A stretch of 64,000 nt of DNA from Siderastrea radians (lineage: Eukaryota > Cnidaria > Anthozoa > Scleractinia > Rhizangiidae): NCBI GenBank assembly GCA_964017195.1, contig OZ024890.1, forward strand, positions 64,957,867 to 65,021,866. The letters run 5' to 3'. Of the stretch, positions 44,133-56,971 are shown piece after piece. The position numbers were made by a program, and so were the translations under genes. The stretch's first letter is position 1; each line of letters opens with the position of its first letter. The notes beneath the pieces were generated by a model, which did no database searches, had not been told where the DNA came from, and worked only from the letters and a program-made list of their open reading frames with translations.

Positions 44133-44453
44133 CTAAGTATACAATTGTTCAAAATTCTGCAATGGTACAAGCTTGGGTGTGATGTCTGTATGACCTTCAC
44201 AGGCACTCACTATTGTCTTTTGAAACTGAAATTCACTGTCGAGGTTTGTGAAATCACTCTTATCTATCACTCTCGTAAGATTATCGTACTGACCTTTTAA
44301 TAATAATGATAACAAAATATAATTCAAAGTACGCCTTCCCTTTAGGAGGTCAATGTCATTCAATTTTTTTTTCTGTCCGGAGCCAAATAGCTTCTCAAAA
44401 CTTTTTGCTTTAGAAAGATAAGAAGCATTTTTAATTATACCTCTCAACGACAA
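44133..44453 (-). CDS. Unassigned 106-codon ORF
   Basis: Minus-strand frame with FEKLFGSGQKKKLNDIDLLK and a leucine-rich centre (LNYILLSLLLKGQYDNL). It has no recognisable domain. The sequence at its start (CCTCTCAACGACAATTT) is repeated just upstream at about 44472. It may be chance. Confidence 0.2.
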   Translation of the reverse strand: MSLRGIIKNASYLSKAKSFEKLFGSGQKKKLNDIDLLKGRRTLNYILLSLLLKGQYDNLTRVIDKSDFTNLDSEFQFQKTIVSACEGHTDITPKLVPLQNFEQLYT

Positions 44454-45480
44454 TTTCAGTCATATTTTGTACCTCTCAACGACAATTTTAGTAATAAAAC
44501 TTATTTGGGCAAAAATATTTGAAAAAATAGCTTAAAAATGACCTTGGCATGCTTGCAATAAAACATAGTATGACAATATCTTGTAGTCTGTTGTTTTTTC
44601 TATGTCCACAACCCCATTTAAAAGGCGTATCTTCGTCTCTTATTATGTGAAGTGATGCATAGTGAACCCGGTAAAAGACTAATTTCTGTACAAGGTAACA
44701 GTATTTATCTCTCTAGTCTGTGTTTCTAATGTATTTTAGATCTTTCACAGGAAGAAGTTCGAGTGGGTGGCCGATAGGATAAAGCGATAATATTGATGAG
44801 GATTGCACTCAATGGGTGTAAAAGTTTCTAGACTACTCTGGCTTGATCACCGAGCCGTTAAAATGCTTGATATTCCCACAGTTAGAAGCTGAATTCAATA
44901 TCTTGCGTGAAAGTCAAATAATGTGACGAAATTGGCCAAGGCAACAAGAAACACAAAAGGAGTTTTCTCTCCTTTTTCCCGAGGCCGCTGTTTGTTGCGG
45001 TTATTTCTTTACCTTCGTCCTCCATAATGTGAGGTTCTGAGGCAAGAGTAAAGCAAATTAAACCTTGTGGTAAGCAACCCAATTTACATATACCGTATGT
45101 TACTAGGTGGTTATTATTTCTCGCGTGGGCACACGTGAACTAACCTCATGCAGTCCCGGATGTTGTCTTGCTCAACTCAACTTGCAGCGATTTGCAGTGC
45201 TGCAATAATGATCTACCTTGTATAATTTAGTTTTCTTGATAAATAATAGAACGTACCTAGTTTTTAAGATTTAATTTAGTCAGAGTGCCGTGTCTCCCAC
45301 GGCATTCACTAGATTACAGACCGCATTTTTGTCAATGCTGTGATTGATGTCCAGTATAACGTTTTCCGATCCACTTGGCAGTGGACGGGTGCAGGGCATG
45401 AGCGACAGGTACGAAAGTTCTTAATTCGTTTACTACCTTTTATTTTTCTATTCTCAACCTCTTTATTTATTTCCATTTTT

Positions 45481-45777
45481 TCGACTTAGTCACACGTTAG
45501 TGTTTTTGTCCTTTACCAGCCAAATAACCTTGTGGTCGCAAAAGCTGTTTCTAGACTAATGCAGGTTCCTGCATTGCTAATATGCAACACTTCTTGGTGT
45601 ACAACAGTGCGTCATGTAACGTTTTGATTGCCCAACTTAGCTTTCTGGTGTCAGACCCTTGCACGAGTGCCTTGCAAAAGGAAGCTAACATCGTTCAACA
45701 TATTTAAACGCTAGAGTAAATACCACTCAGGTTTATAGTGATCCAAAGAAATACTTCAATATTCGAGCCAAGTTTAG
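45481..45777 (-). repeat. Inverted copy of the TGF-beta intron repeat
   Basis: Reverse complement match of 33742-34030, sharing long words such as GTCTGACACCAGAAAGC (rc, with one change) and CAAGGTTATTTGGCTGG (rc). No ORF. Confidence 0.85.
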
Positions 45778-46695
45778 GATTTCATAATCTTTAGACGCTA
45801 AAGCTATATAATAAACCAAAGTCATATGGCCCCAAATGTAGTCAGGTACGGTACTGATGCTAGCATGGAAGTTTTTTTTTTTTGGCTTTTCTTGTTTTTG
45901 GTTTATCTATTTCTAGAGGCAGGCATACTAATGTACTTCAAATCGTGAAAGTAGAACCACTCAGTGCTATATCAAGAGTGCAACAACTATAATAAGCTTT
46001 TATACATATAGTTGTTTCGTTCATTTTCATTTGTTATCATCGATAAATAATTGAAACTTTAAATTTTACTACCTACTGTCTTGTAAAATCTAATCTAAAG
46101 CCGGTTTTAAAGCTCTAGCTGGTGAATGAATTAAGTTCGGAATAAAAGCTACAACATATTTAAAGAAGAGTCGGACTTAGACGTTGAGGAGTTTTCACTT
46201 TTGAGCCAGTATATAATCATGAAATCCTTATGCACTGATAAAAACTAGAATGAAACATACTGAGCATTTAATTAGTACATATTTGTGGTGATGTTATCCT
46301 TTCAATATTTTCAGAAATAAAAATTCAGGAACTGCATCAAGTTCGCTGATCAGTGGTAATTAATCAAGAAATACTATGAATTCATAGCTACAACTGCCTC
46401 TATCAATGTCGAGTAAAATACTGTGTCATAATTTGATTTCCTAACACTGAGGTTTCGAAAGTCATACAGTTGTACTTTTTCCGTAAATGTCAGCAGTTTA
46501 ATAACAAGGAAAGCTGTACTTTTCAATGCAGCCAGAACGCTGCTAATGGCGTGACAGCATTTAATCCAAGATTCTACATTTTCTAACACTGCTTAGAGTA
46601 CTTTGACCAGTAAACTTAGTTAAACATCATTTAGGTAATGTATAATCAGCTCCAACAATACGAGTTTTTCATTGTTTACTACATTTAATTTATAG

Positions 46696-47112
46696 ATAGA
46701 GTGGCTGAACGTTTTTGCGGCCTTGGAAGGTTCTATAAGGTTCGATAAATACAATAAAACTTGTTTTGAAACTGTGCATGTTACTGCACCGAACTTTAAA
46801 TTCAGTTTTAGTTCCTTAAATCATTTACAGGGTAACTCAACTGCTGTTTTTACTCTGTATGTTGCTGATATGAAAAAGATGGAAATTGCTGTTTTTAAAC
46901 CTGTATTAGAAATAATTACATCCAACAGGGCATCAGTATTAATAAATATGTACAACTATGATGAATTCCCCTCGTATTTCGTGTATAGAGTTGTGTATAT
47001 GATCTATTCTCTTAGCCTTTCTTTCAGTGAAATGTTGCCAATTAATGTCTTGCCTGACAGGGAATTCATCCCCGAACAAATGACTGATTTGAAAATGAGA
47101 TCTGCTGTTTAG
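46696..47112 (+). CDS. Unassigned open exon-like segment
   Basis: An acceptor-like TTTAATTTATAG precedes 138 open codons, unusually long for this sequence. The translation (NVFAALEGSIRFDKYNKTCF, later LYVADMKKMEIAVFKPVLEI, LPINVLPDREFIPEQMTDLK) is protein-like with even use of residues. I cannot assign a family. It lies inside the diverged duplication relative, but I found no clear counterpart in the other copies. Confidence 0.35.
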   Translation: MEWLNVFAALEGSIRFDKYNKTCFETVHVTAPNFKFSFSSLNHLQGNSTAVFTLYVADMKKMEIAVFKPVLEIITSNRASVLINMYNYDEFPSYFVYRVVYMIYSLSLSFSEMLPINVLPDREFIPEQMTDLKMRSAV

Positions 47113-47242
47113 AATAACATTCACCTCCATTTTTCTTTTGAGCTAGTATTTCTGGATTACTGTAAAATATACTCATATGCTGAAAGAGAATGCTCTTACT
47201 AGTTTTCTTAGCTTTTTCCTTGGTTATAATGGGATGCTTTAA

Positions 47243-47645
47243 GGGGTTGTTTACATGGAGGGAGGAAGATCCCAGCACTAGGAAGATCTTAGAAGGCGAA
47301 ACAAATTTCTTTGCTTTACATGCAGAAATTTTGGTCGGGGTGGTTGCTGGAAAACAAATAAAACTGTCGGTCTTTAGCAGCTGAACACCGTGCCGCCGCC
47401 ATATTTGTTTTTCTGTCCCTAGTACTAGGATCTTCCGAGCGAAGGTAGTTTACATGCTGCTAGCCCCTTCTTAGCGCTAGGATCTCTCAGCTAGGAAGAT
47501 CCTAGCGCTAGAAAGATCCTAGCGCTAGGGCCAAGTACGACATTTTGCATGTAAACTGAATACAGAAAACATATGGCGCTAGGATGATCCACCTTCTAGG
47601 ATCTTCCTAGCGCTAGGATCTGTCTCTCTTCATGTAAACAGCCCC
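47243..47645. mobile_element. MITE, about 400 bp, GGGG(T/C)TGTTTACATG ends
   Basis: Left end GGGGTTGTTTACATGGAG and right end, inverted, GGGGCTGTTTACATGAAG. TTAA lies directly before the left end; the right side reads TAAGTTAA, so a TTAA target duplication is possible but not exact. The interior repeats CTAGGATCTTCCTAGCGC on both strands many times, so it folds strongly. No coding capacity. Confidence 0.8.
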
Positions 47646-49030
47646 TAAGTTAATAATGATTCGCGGAAATCCAGGTTCAAAGCAAGATGAAATGTTAAAT
47701 GGTAAGTTCTGCTTAACGGCTTCCATCTGAATGGTTTTATGTTAGGATTTCTTCCTCAAACTAAAATCTATCTTGAAGCTACCTCACGGGATTTGAGGTT
47801 TGACTGCTGTCGAGGGACAGGGATAAATGTAGTTAATACTTAGTCTCACAGAGAACGCTTCCAACCAACAACAGCCACGCTTGTTTGGATATGTGGCTAT
47901 TGATGCACACATTTGAAATGTTTTCTCTCTGTATATCGATAGCTGCCAATGTTATTGTGGCTCTAGTTAATGCACAGTGCCCTCTGCATGACAATGTTGT
48001 CATGCAGTTTTCATCTTTCCTCCGTCTTTCTTTTCTTCTCTTCGAAGGAAATTTACCTTCAGTTGAAAATGGCATGTACATATACTGAAACACGTACATG
48101 TACTAAAAAGGGCATGTACAAGTACTGAAACACGTTCGTTGCAAGGCATAACATGTTTGTCTGAAGGACTCTTAGACTGACTGCCTTAAAGTTACATTTA
48201 CTAATCAGTACAGTCTTTGTACATTAAGGTTCACTATTTTACTGTCCTTGGGTATTTAAACTCAGGTTTTGTTTGGATGTGTTGTGCAACGTGGTAGAAG
48301 AACTAACTGGATGGTTTACCTGAAGTTTGCTTTTCACTTTTTCTTTTTTCTAGAAAATGAACAAGCTATGGATCCAGGCGAGAAGAAAAGGACACTAATG
48401 AACTTAGAAGGGAGAAGCAATATTTGAACAGCGTGATTCTGCCATTATGTTCTTAGTAAACTGATGATTTCATCGCAAAGAGCACAATTTGAGAAGGTTA
48501 CAGACGTAAATAAACTACTATGGGCTGTTGAGTGGATAAAACAACTTTTGCAGCATGCAAATATATTTTTGTATTTCCAAATTAACGAGAAAATAAACGT
48601 TATTTAAACGCAAGTTATTTGCTATCTGTTTATTTGGTCGGTCCATTTTGGGGATGGGTTGGGGGCGGGGCGTGTTTTGGCCTGTTTCCAGAATCCTGAG
48701 ATCTCTCTATTATTGTTATACGATGCGTTGTATGTCAGCATGAAAACAAACGAATTGAAGGGGTCAAAAAGTTTATTAATTAGGAAATTCCAGTATTCTA
48801 AATAATACTCAGTCTGACATTTTTGCACGCACGCCAAACACTCAGATTGTTTTGATAAGCAGCTAACACAGCAAGGACAGATCCATCCATACGTGTGTCC
48901 ATTTTGAATTCTGGCAGAGCTATACCAGAAAAAACGTGTCCAATTTTGGGTGCAAAGATGGTGGTAAAATAGGCGAAGTCACTTAGTTGATCAATGTTCC
49001 ATTTCCAGCGTTTTAAAAGGGCTGAGGCCA

Positions 49031-51324
49031 AAACTTTTCCAGTGGATAGAAAGGGGATAAAGGGTAGAAGATAAAGAGAAAAGAAAGGGAGAGAAAAAGG
49101 AAAGCAAAAGTAGCGAGAAAAAAATTGGAAATGAATCCGCTTATGTGCAAGCGTGTAAGCAAAATATTGTACAATTTACAACAGAAGCTGACTCAAAATC
49201 TAGCTAAAGTGTAAGAAAACGCTTTTGTAGCAAAGTTTAGTGGCATTTGGCAACACAGCACTTAAAAACCGCTTTACCGGTAAAAAATGCGGTTTTCTTT
49301 GTAAAAAAGGCGGGCGGGAAAGGGTTAAGCAAGGGCAATCTTCTTGTGACCACTTTTGACAGGCCGAGAATAGGAGAGTTGTCATAGCAACAGTTCTTGG
49401 GGGTTGGGCTGCGTTGGGTCGGGGTTGGGCCGAGTTGTACAATCTATTGGCCAACCCGTTTGAGATGAGACATTCTTCGAAGCCCACATGGGACTTTGTT
49501 GTGCTTTGTGAAGGACAAACTTTGTCTAGGACTGGATTTACGTTCACCAAATGCCAAGTGGAACGCACCGTCCAAAACCAGATCCAGATGCCAGTCCAAA
49601 TGATCACCACATCTTAGTTTTAGTATTTAAGATGAAAGGGAAGACAAATTTTCGCTCGCAGAAAAGTCCTTAAATTGTATAAAAGGAACGATACCCTTGA
49701 TTCCTGTTGTTGTTGTTGTTCTTCTTTTTGTTGTTGTTGTTGTTGTTGTTCTTCTTCTTCTTCTTCTTATTCGTCTTTTTTTTTTCCTTTTGCTTTCCAT
49801 ACTGCGTCACCCTCTTTGGCAAGGTACTTTTTTTGGCAGGCAACAGTAAGCCTGGGTCACGTGGCTAGCCGGGCTAAGACTTCAGGCGTGTTGTTAACTT
49901 AAAAGTGAGCCAATTCATGTAAACGCTAACACAATTCCTAACCCAAATAGTCCCATTTCTGGCTAAAGCACCCGACAACAGGCATTAGTTTTGCTGCCAG
50001 TGGCTGTCGAAGACCGTGGAAATCTGTGCATTTCAAATGTGAATTTAGACATCGAAATTTATTGCCTTAAAGACGGATGGCTTTATTTGTGTTAGTGGAT
50101 GGAGGCCATAGCTAGTGGAAGCATGTTCCCATGCTGCAACAAGCTTCGATGACGCTGCCATAAGCCATTAAGGGCCGACATTTTGCGGGTGCGTAAAGGT
50201 GAGGAGTGATTTCGCCGAGTAGTTGGAAGAACTGCAAGTTCAAGAACGCTGTTTTGAGAGTGGAGAGAGAAAAAACGTGGTTTCTTGCTTATCTCGTTCC
50301 AGTCACCTTCAGCTTCTTTTTGCATTGTGTAACTGAGGACCCATTACCGGCGATATTCTCTACAAAGACGTGTAAAAGTTGACAAGCCTGTAAATTATCG
50401 CTATTCTACTCTTTCCTCCGCCAGGGTAGTTTTAGATGTACCTTCATTATCATAAGGAAGGAATACACCTAACAGCTATTGGTTTCTTAAATTTAATCTT
50501 TTTTCGTACCATCTCCTCCAGGTTTCACTCAATCAAAGAATGCAGTCACAGTCGCATACGACAGTCGTAAGAAAAATCGTACCCTCTAAATCGGCCATTA
50601 TCTGCATGCTTTACATTTCGATTTAGCAGTTTGTACAAAAAATTCACCGGATAACTATTCCCCCAAAATGATCTATTTGAAGTGGCACACTGTATGTTGC
50701 ATACATGCAAAAAATGAGGATGGGTACTACGGCCTTGCAAAACTTCGAGATAAAAATGTTTCGTGCACGTTTTATTTCCGGTTGGCTTCATTTTACGCTG
50801 CATGTTCACTTCCGTTATGTTGCACCCTCGAACTTCAATAGAAATTTGGATTTTGACATGTGCATCTCAAACATGTCCTGAATAGGGTGCACCCACTCGT
50901 AGCTAAAAACCCTTTCGAGCTTCCTCAATAGATGGACTCCAAAACAGTTTGCTTCAAGCTGAAGTGCTTTTGCATGGCACAAAATTGCCAAATTGTATTG
51001 GCACAATTGGGGTTATGTGAGTTACATTTTCTAGTTAGCCGATTATAATGCCTCGATTCACCTTGCTTCGAGAAAAGCCCTGGGAAGAAGGTCAAGTGTA
51101 ACCGCGTTTTTCTTCGAATTTCCAAGCCTTTGTCCCCAATATTAAGCTCATTTGTCGTTATCAGGAGATGTTTATTGACAGTTTTGTCTCTCTCAACGAC
51201 AATTATTTTATTAATGAGAACAAAAACAAAACAAAAAAAATTGGGTTCTTAAAAGTTGTAGAGAATCTTTTTAGAATTTACCGAGAGAATTCTATAGTAT
51301 TTTACAACATTGCAATAGTCCTTA
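49031..51324. other. Intergenic, no gene recognised
   Basis: Holds a GTT/CTT trinucleotide microsatellite (about 49703-49771). A minus-strand frame at 49610-49200 and frames at 50546-51125 have no family match or splice support. Confidence 0.45.
49703..49771 (+). repeat. GTT/CTT microsatellite
   Basis: Runs of GTT, then CTTCTTTTT, then GTT again and CTT, about 69 bases. Confidence 0.9.
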
Positions 51325-53995
51325 GTTTTTCATAACAATTATCAAAGAACAAAGTACAGACAGGAATAACAAAGAAAGAAAAAATGTTAAGAGCTAATAA
51401 CACACATAACTAAAATGTCGAACTCATGACGTCGTTTCCGTCTATTTCTTAAAAATCAATCGAGATATGTTGTTACTAGTGCAAATAACTTTTTCTGTTC
51501 AACATTTAATTTAAACTTTGGTTTGAAAACCAGATATACTGCAAAGAATTTTGTTCCTTCATTCCCACAGATAACTAATCGTCAAGTAACACTGTAAAGT
51601 GGGCACAGGTTAAAACTGTTTGGAAAGTTTCCATTGTTCTTTTCTTGACCTTGGCGAGTTAACATGGAAAAAAAAACATTAATCGTTCTTTTATTCTATC
51701 AGTTTTTTTCCACGTTAACATGACCTCATTTAAATGATGTATCGCTAACCTAATTGTTTTGTCTGTGTGCCATTTTCTATAAGTTGTAATTTACGTAGAA
51801 TGATGATAACTAGAGGGGAGACTAACTTCTTTTAGAGGTAACCATGTTTTTTTCCTTTTTTGATGTTGTGATGCATTTTCTACCTCAAATACATCGTTAG
51901 ATCAATGCCAGAGAAGCAGAATTGATTGGGGTTCACCATTCAATTGTGAAGATAACGTAATTTTGCAGACGAGGATAAGGCGCGAAGAATGCCTAAAAGC
52001 TTCCAAAATACTTTCCCTTATTTCGAACATAGGACCGATTGTTTATACGACACTTAGACAGAGTTTAGATAACTGTTTAAAACCATGCTTAAACTAGCCT
52101 ACTGGAACGTTTTAACTCCGAATACCGCAAACCCTGCTCAGTAGAAGACGTATACCAAAAACTGAAACAAATGATCTTAAACTAGGCATAACTGATAATT
52201 CGTTTAAATAACCGACCTGCAATTTTTAGCTAACGGTTATCACAAGTTATAGTTTTTATTGTTTATGAGATCAAATTGAACACTCGCGTGGGACACGCGG
52301 GATTTTATTTCGCTTAGTCCCGGATGTTGTCTCTTTGGCTGGAATACTCGGTGCTGATAAACTACTCTCGTGTCTTCAATTTAGACATGGTTATTGTCGA
52401 AACAATAATTACAGTGATAGTTAAGTTTCTTTAAGTTAAATGTAATAAGTGTTCCGTGCTTTTCTTAGCGTTTAATGTGGATTATCATCTGGGACTCAAC
52501 ATCATTCACGTCACCTTGTCTTGTGCCATTTATTCCGTCCTCGAGAGAATAAGGTACGTATATAAACAGTTTTGTCACTTGTTTTACTGGGTTTGCATCT
52601 AGAATTTAAACTTATTTCTTTGTCTGAAATTGTTTTCACACCTTTTGATTCGTTACAATCAATTGCTCGCAATAGCTTCATTCAAAGTGTTGTCAATGGC
52701 AAGAACTCAGTGAATTGGAGATTGATACAGACGTATCGAAAACATATATTCTTTTCTAGAATGTACATTAAACACGTTTACCTACATTTTCAACTGAAAA
52801 CTTTTAAGAAACGATAAGAGAATAACAACTATATTAGCATCAAGAGAAAGAACGCCTTGAAAACTTACGTCTGAATGGTCATGCTAGAGGATTTCTTCCG
52901 AAACATAAGTTAGAACACTTACTACGACTCAATATGTCTCCCGAGCGAAAGGTTTACGCTCTAAAGACGCGATATTCTCTGAATGGTGTCAGTTTAACAG
53001 TGCTACAGAGTTTTGGAGGTTTTTTTAAACTTGACTGGCTTATGATTATTGAAAACTCAACAAAAATGAAGGTTCAAGTCTTGAGCTTTCTGTGTAGAAA
53101 TAGTTATGGAGAAAGTGATTGACTCAGCTTATTCTATTTTCTAGTTCCCTAATGGTGCAATAATTCTCCTCTTATTATAAAATCTCAAAATGGCATTAAA
53201 CACACGTTTGAAGCATTCCACATGTCTATGAAAGTAATCAACATAAAACTTGCGTTTCTATCGAGCTGGGATGTAGCAGTGGTGCATCAACGGTACGAGT
53301 GCAACAAATATACAATGCGTACACTGCATGTTGTTACGAGGGAAAATTTCTTTACCCTGAGTGTTACTCTTATTTCTAATGGACCAAAAAAATGATAGCC
53401 TACAAAAAAGTGGAACAACATTGAACTTCTTAGATTTTCTTGGTAGATCATGGCAGAGCATCTTTACGTAACACTCCACCGCCGTTGTTACAGGCCTCTG
53501 GTCATCTGTATGCTTTGTTACTTCGGTGTAGCATTTGTAGATTTGTGTACCTGCAAATTAAATAGAGCCATTGCACATCACATCTTTTTAACGAAGTGCT
53601 ACTCAAGCAAATTTCAGTAACATACAATGCAAAGTGCTGTTCGACTTTGTACTAGCCTATTGATACCTGAAGAAGTCCAAAAACATAATGACCAATTCAC
53701 TTTCGTTTTGAGCTATTTCAAATTCAGATTTAATTTAGTCAACGAATTTTAAAGGTTCATGTACAAACGTTAAGCTGCATTTCGTGTACTTTATAGAACA
53801 CTGTTAAGTGCAAAAAAAAACATCTTTGGTGTGTTTTTCTCTCTGCACAGCCATTTAATTTATTTTGTAGACGTAACCTGTTACCTCCTACTGCATTGTC
53901 AGAGTTAAAACGCATTAAACATTTTGGTGAAATTTCCCTTTAAGAAAAAAAAAAGATGGCACAGCACAGAAAACTTAAGATACGAAAATATATTC
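51325..53995. repeat. Segmental duplication block, copy matching 10618-13075
   Basis: Collinear with 10618-13075; together with 53291-60483 it shows that the two blocks were originally contiguous. The 53128-53400 part is absent from the other copy. Confidence 0.85.
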
Positions 53996-55564
53996 CTGAA
54001 TGTCTTTATTTGAATCAACAATCACTATTAAACTGCAGAAGTCCATATTCCAAGTACGCCAGGGTTCAAGCACTTTCTTTGTATGGACCACGACGTTTCT
54101 CTTAAGAGGAAAAGCTTCAACGAGGATCTGTTCGCCATAACTTGTTCGCTAAGCAAAAGCTCCCAATTGATGTCAATACCATGACAGTAATTCATGAAAA
54201 TCTTGTTTGAGTTGAGAGATCATTTCAGGAATTTAAGGAAGATTGGTGATCGAGTTTAAGGGAACTGAGGAGTCAGGATGTGAACATTACAACTCGAGGC
54301 AGTTCTAGTGAATCAGCTCCTATAGCTAAAAAGTCAAATGCTTTAGTATTATTTGTTGTAAGATCATTGATTGCTTCCATTTGAGTCATCAAGCCGTGCA
54401 AAAGTTCATAATCTACTCGGCCACAATTAAAATACATTACTTTGTTTATGCAGGGAGAGAAGGGTCTCACAGAGATCAGTCCACCATTATTTGTGTATTG
54501 GACTAAAATGACAATTGCTTTCAATATCCTTCCAGTGCCGTACGATAACTATATTAACTACAAGAATTACAAGAGACACTGATGAAAACAAGAGGGGAAT
54601 TTTGAATGCAATTAAATCAACTCTAAAAATGAAACCAGTGGACTAACTTTCGTTTTATTGATGCTAGTTTTCTCGTTTGAATGATCAGACTGTAGAAGTT
54701 CATGGTCAAAAAACTCACAGGTTGGACAAATTCAAATGCCTTAAGGATTCACTCTCTTCACAGGCAAGGTTTCATCGAGATTAGCCCGCCATTATTAATG
54801 TGTTTCACTAGCATAAAAGATTGATAAGTATAAGAGGCATTGATGAACTGGAGTAAAGGAGTTAGGGTAAGAAAAGTTAGGTGGGCAGTGTTGAATCGCA
54901 ACTCCATGAGCACAAACTGTCAGACAAAAAGACTTTCAGTTTTATAAATCCTATAGGGTATTTGAATTCATCAGAATCCTAAAGTGTATGCTTCATACGT
55001 ACCAAAGTTATAACAAATCACCTAGCTCACTGAAGATGTTACTAACAGAGGCAATTAAGTTTAATCATTATTACACTGCCATTATTTATGTGGTCCATTA
55101 AATTAGCAGGGTCCTAAAGATGCAATTTTTGAATGCAGCTTTTAATATGTTTCAACTAAGAGAATTATAGGAGGCATTAAAGAGATAGAATGCAGTAGTT
55201 AGGTCTTGACAAGTTAGGGTAAAGGTGTATCAAACTCCACAAACTAAAACCATGATACAAATCGAATATCTAGGCTGCTAAGGACCTTACCGTACTGATT
55301 TCGAGATTCTATTATCCCTGTATTTTTTCGTGCGTAAAGAGATCTGTCTTGAATCATTGGCAACATTTGTTGTGCTTTGTGTTATTTACAGATTTGGTTG
55401 TGTGTTGATGGCATTTTACTCAGTGTAGGCGAATTAACTTCTCAATTCGCAATCGCTTCAATAAATGACTCTAAAATTGTTTCAATTGAGTGTTTCTGCG
55501 CTGAGAAAGCTTGGCCCTAAATCTTCAGTCTTGAATCATCTCGTAATAATCACACGTTCAGTAC

Positions 55565-56971
55565 TAGCCTGAATTTCAGCCGTCTCCTCTGGTCGCTCAC
55601 TTCCGAGAGAGACGTCTGAATCAATTAGTCGCTAATGCCGTCCAGTGACGTCACTGTCCAAAAACCAGAAAGCGGTGTTGATTGGCTGATTCTCAATTAT
55701 TCGCATGAATTATTTCATTAATTATTCAAAGTGCGAGGAATGTTTACAAAGTGGCGGTTGCGGGGATTTCACTTGGTGCGAAGGCTTTCAAAGAAGCAGT
55801 ATCGAATCTTGGGTTAACTAAATTACAACCCGAACAAGAAAACCCTCTCTTTCGCTTCCTGTCGAGGGAAAATGTTTTCGTTAATCTTCTGACGAGCTAT
55901 GGGAAATCTATGATTTTCCAGATTGCACCACTTGTTGCAAGTGAACTCTCCAAATCGTGTACACAATTTGAAGCACACTGTATCATTATTGTTATTTCTC
56001 CCTTGGTTGCTCTTATGAATGACCAAGTGGGATGTAGAAATCCTGTTTTGTGTAGAAAGCGAGGTTTTTGCGAAGGCGGCGAAGAGTATGAAAGCAAGTG
56101 AAGGTAAATTATCTTGAATTGCAGTCGATACGTTTCTCAGAATATTTTTAGCAATTCCTGGAACTGTGCAGTATTATTAAATTCGATGTTTTATCGAGGA
56201 TTCTTCTATTTTGTTGTATTTATTTCATTGAATCATCAATCGATTCAGAAAGAAAACACACCATTTTAACGTTGGAACCTTAAAGAACACTCGACCGTCG
56301 GTAAAGTGGGATTTGGAAAACTTATAGCGGAGAAATCCTGTTTCGTGTAGGAAGCCACGTTTTTGCGAAGGCGGCGAAGAGTTTGAAAGCAGGCGAAGAA
56401 AGTGCTTTGCACGATGAAGCGAGGATTGAACGCAATTCGTTTTTTGAGGTAAAGCAATTCTTATTTGAGTAAACGCTTTTTTAAGCAAAGCAGGTCCGTT
56501 CTTTCATTCATGACGAAGATTAAGGGGAAAAACCTACTTGTCAGGTCTGTGTGACGGATGCGTCACTGACGTCCGTCACGGGCACTTGTCCGGGCACTTG
56601 TCCGACACGCGTTTCACCAACGACCAAGATATTTGCGTTTAATTCACTTTTGGCCGTTAAACCACTGCATGCGCTTTACCCGCAGCACTTCACTTTCCAA
56701 TGGAAACCACTAGTTTAATAGTTGTGATAGAAAACATAACACAGAAGCAAAACAAAAGGTACTTGACCCTTGCCATCGAGCGACAGGCGTGCGTGCGTCT
56801 ATCATCGACTCGAGGGCTGCAAAAGCTAAATTTTTCGCGGGAACAGAAATAATTCGCATAAATTAACATTGATTCGCCGTGACGTCACTGGACGGCATTA
56901 GCGGCTCATTTATTCAGACCTCTCTCTCGGGAGTGAGCGACCAGAGAGGAGAGGGCTGAAGTTCAGGCTAA
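55565..56971. mobile_element. 1.4-kb DNA transposon carrying a RecQ fragment
   Basis: Inverted ends of about 90 bp (TAGCCTGAATTTCAGCC on the left; the right end inverted reads TAGCCTGAACTTCAGCC) and an 8-9 bp duplication TTCAGTAC(T) at 55557 and 56972. The first duplication copy has the empty site near 5840-5850. Eight-base duplications and a TAG start fit hAT-type elements, but no transposase is present. The interior holds a helicase fragment and a direct repeat of about 70 bp (56036-56103 and 56330-56400). Confidence 0.85.
55751..56101 (+). pseudogene. RecQ-like DNA helicase N-terminal fragment
   Basis: The frame encodes LQPEQE (the Q-motif region), then LLTSYGKSMIFQ at the nucleotide-binding loop, then VISPLVALMNDQV (motif Ia), the order seen at the start of RecQ-family helicases. 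The loop is TSYGKS where an intact Walker A has TGxGKS, so ATP binding is probably lost, and the frame ends before the DEAH box. The fragment is cargo inside an inverted-repeat transposon. Confidence 0.75.

Larger units (their letters stand above)
45100..49030. repeat. Diverged third relative of the segmental duplication unit
   Basis: Scattered matches occur in the same order and orientation as in the 51.3-60.5-kb copy: CTCGCGTGGG and CCCGGATGTTGTC at about 45115-45165 (compare 52280-52330), then TGAACTTAGAAGG at 48400 (compare 58590), then 48640-48840 (compare 58800-59010; ATTAGGAAATTCCA and TGACATTTTTGCACG shared). Intervals are shorter here. This indicates that the locus has been duplicated at least twice at different times. 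Confidence 0.6.

Noticed and set aside
49200..49610. 136-codon minus-strand ORF
   Set aside because: Tryptophan-rich start and proline/serine-rich remainder look like translated repeat sequence, and no splice or promoter signal supports it.
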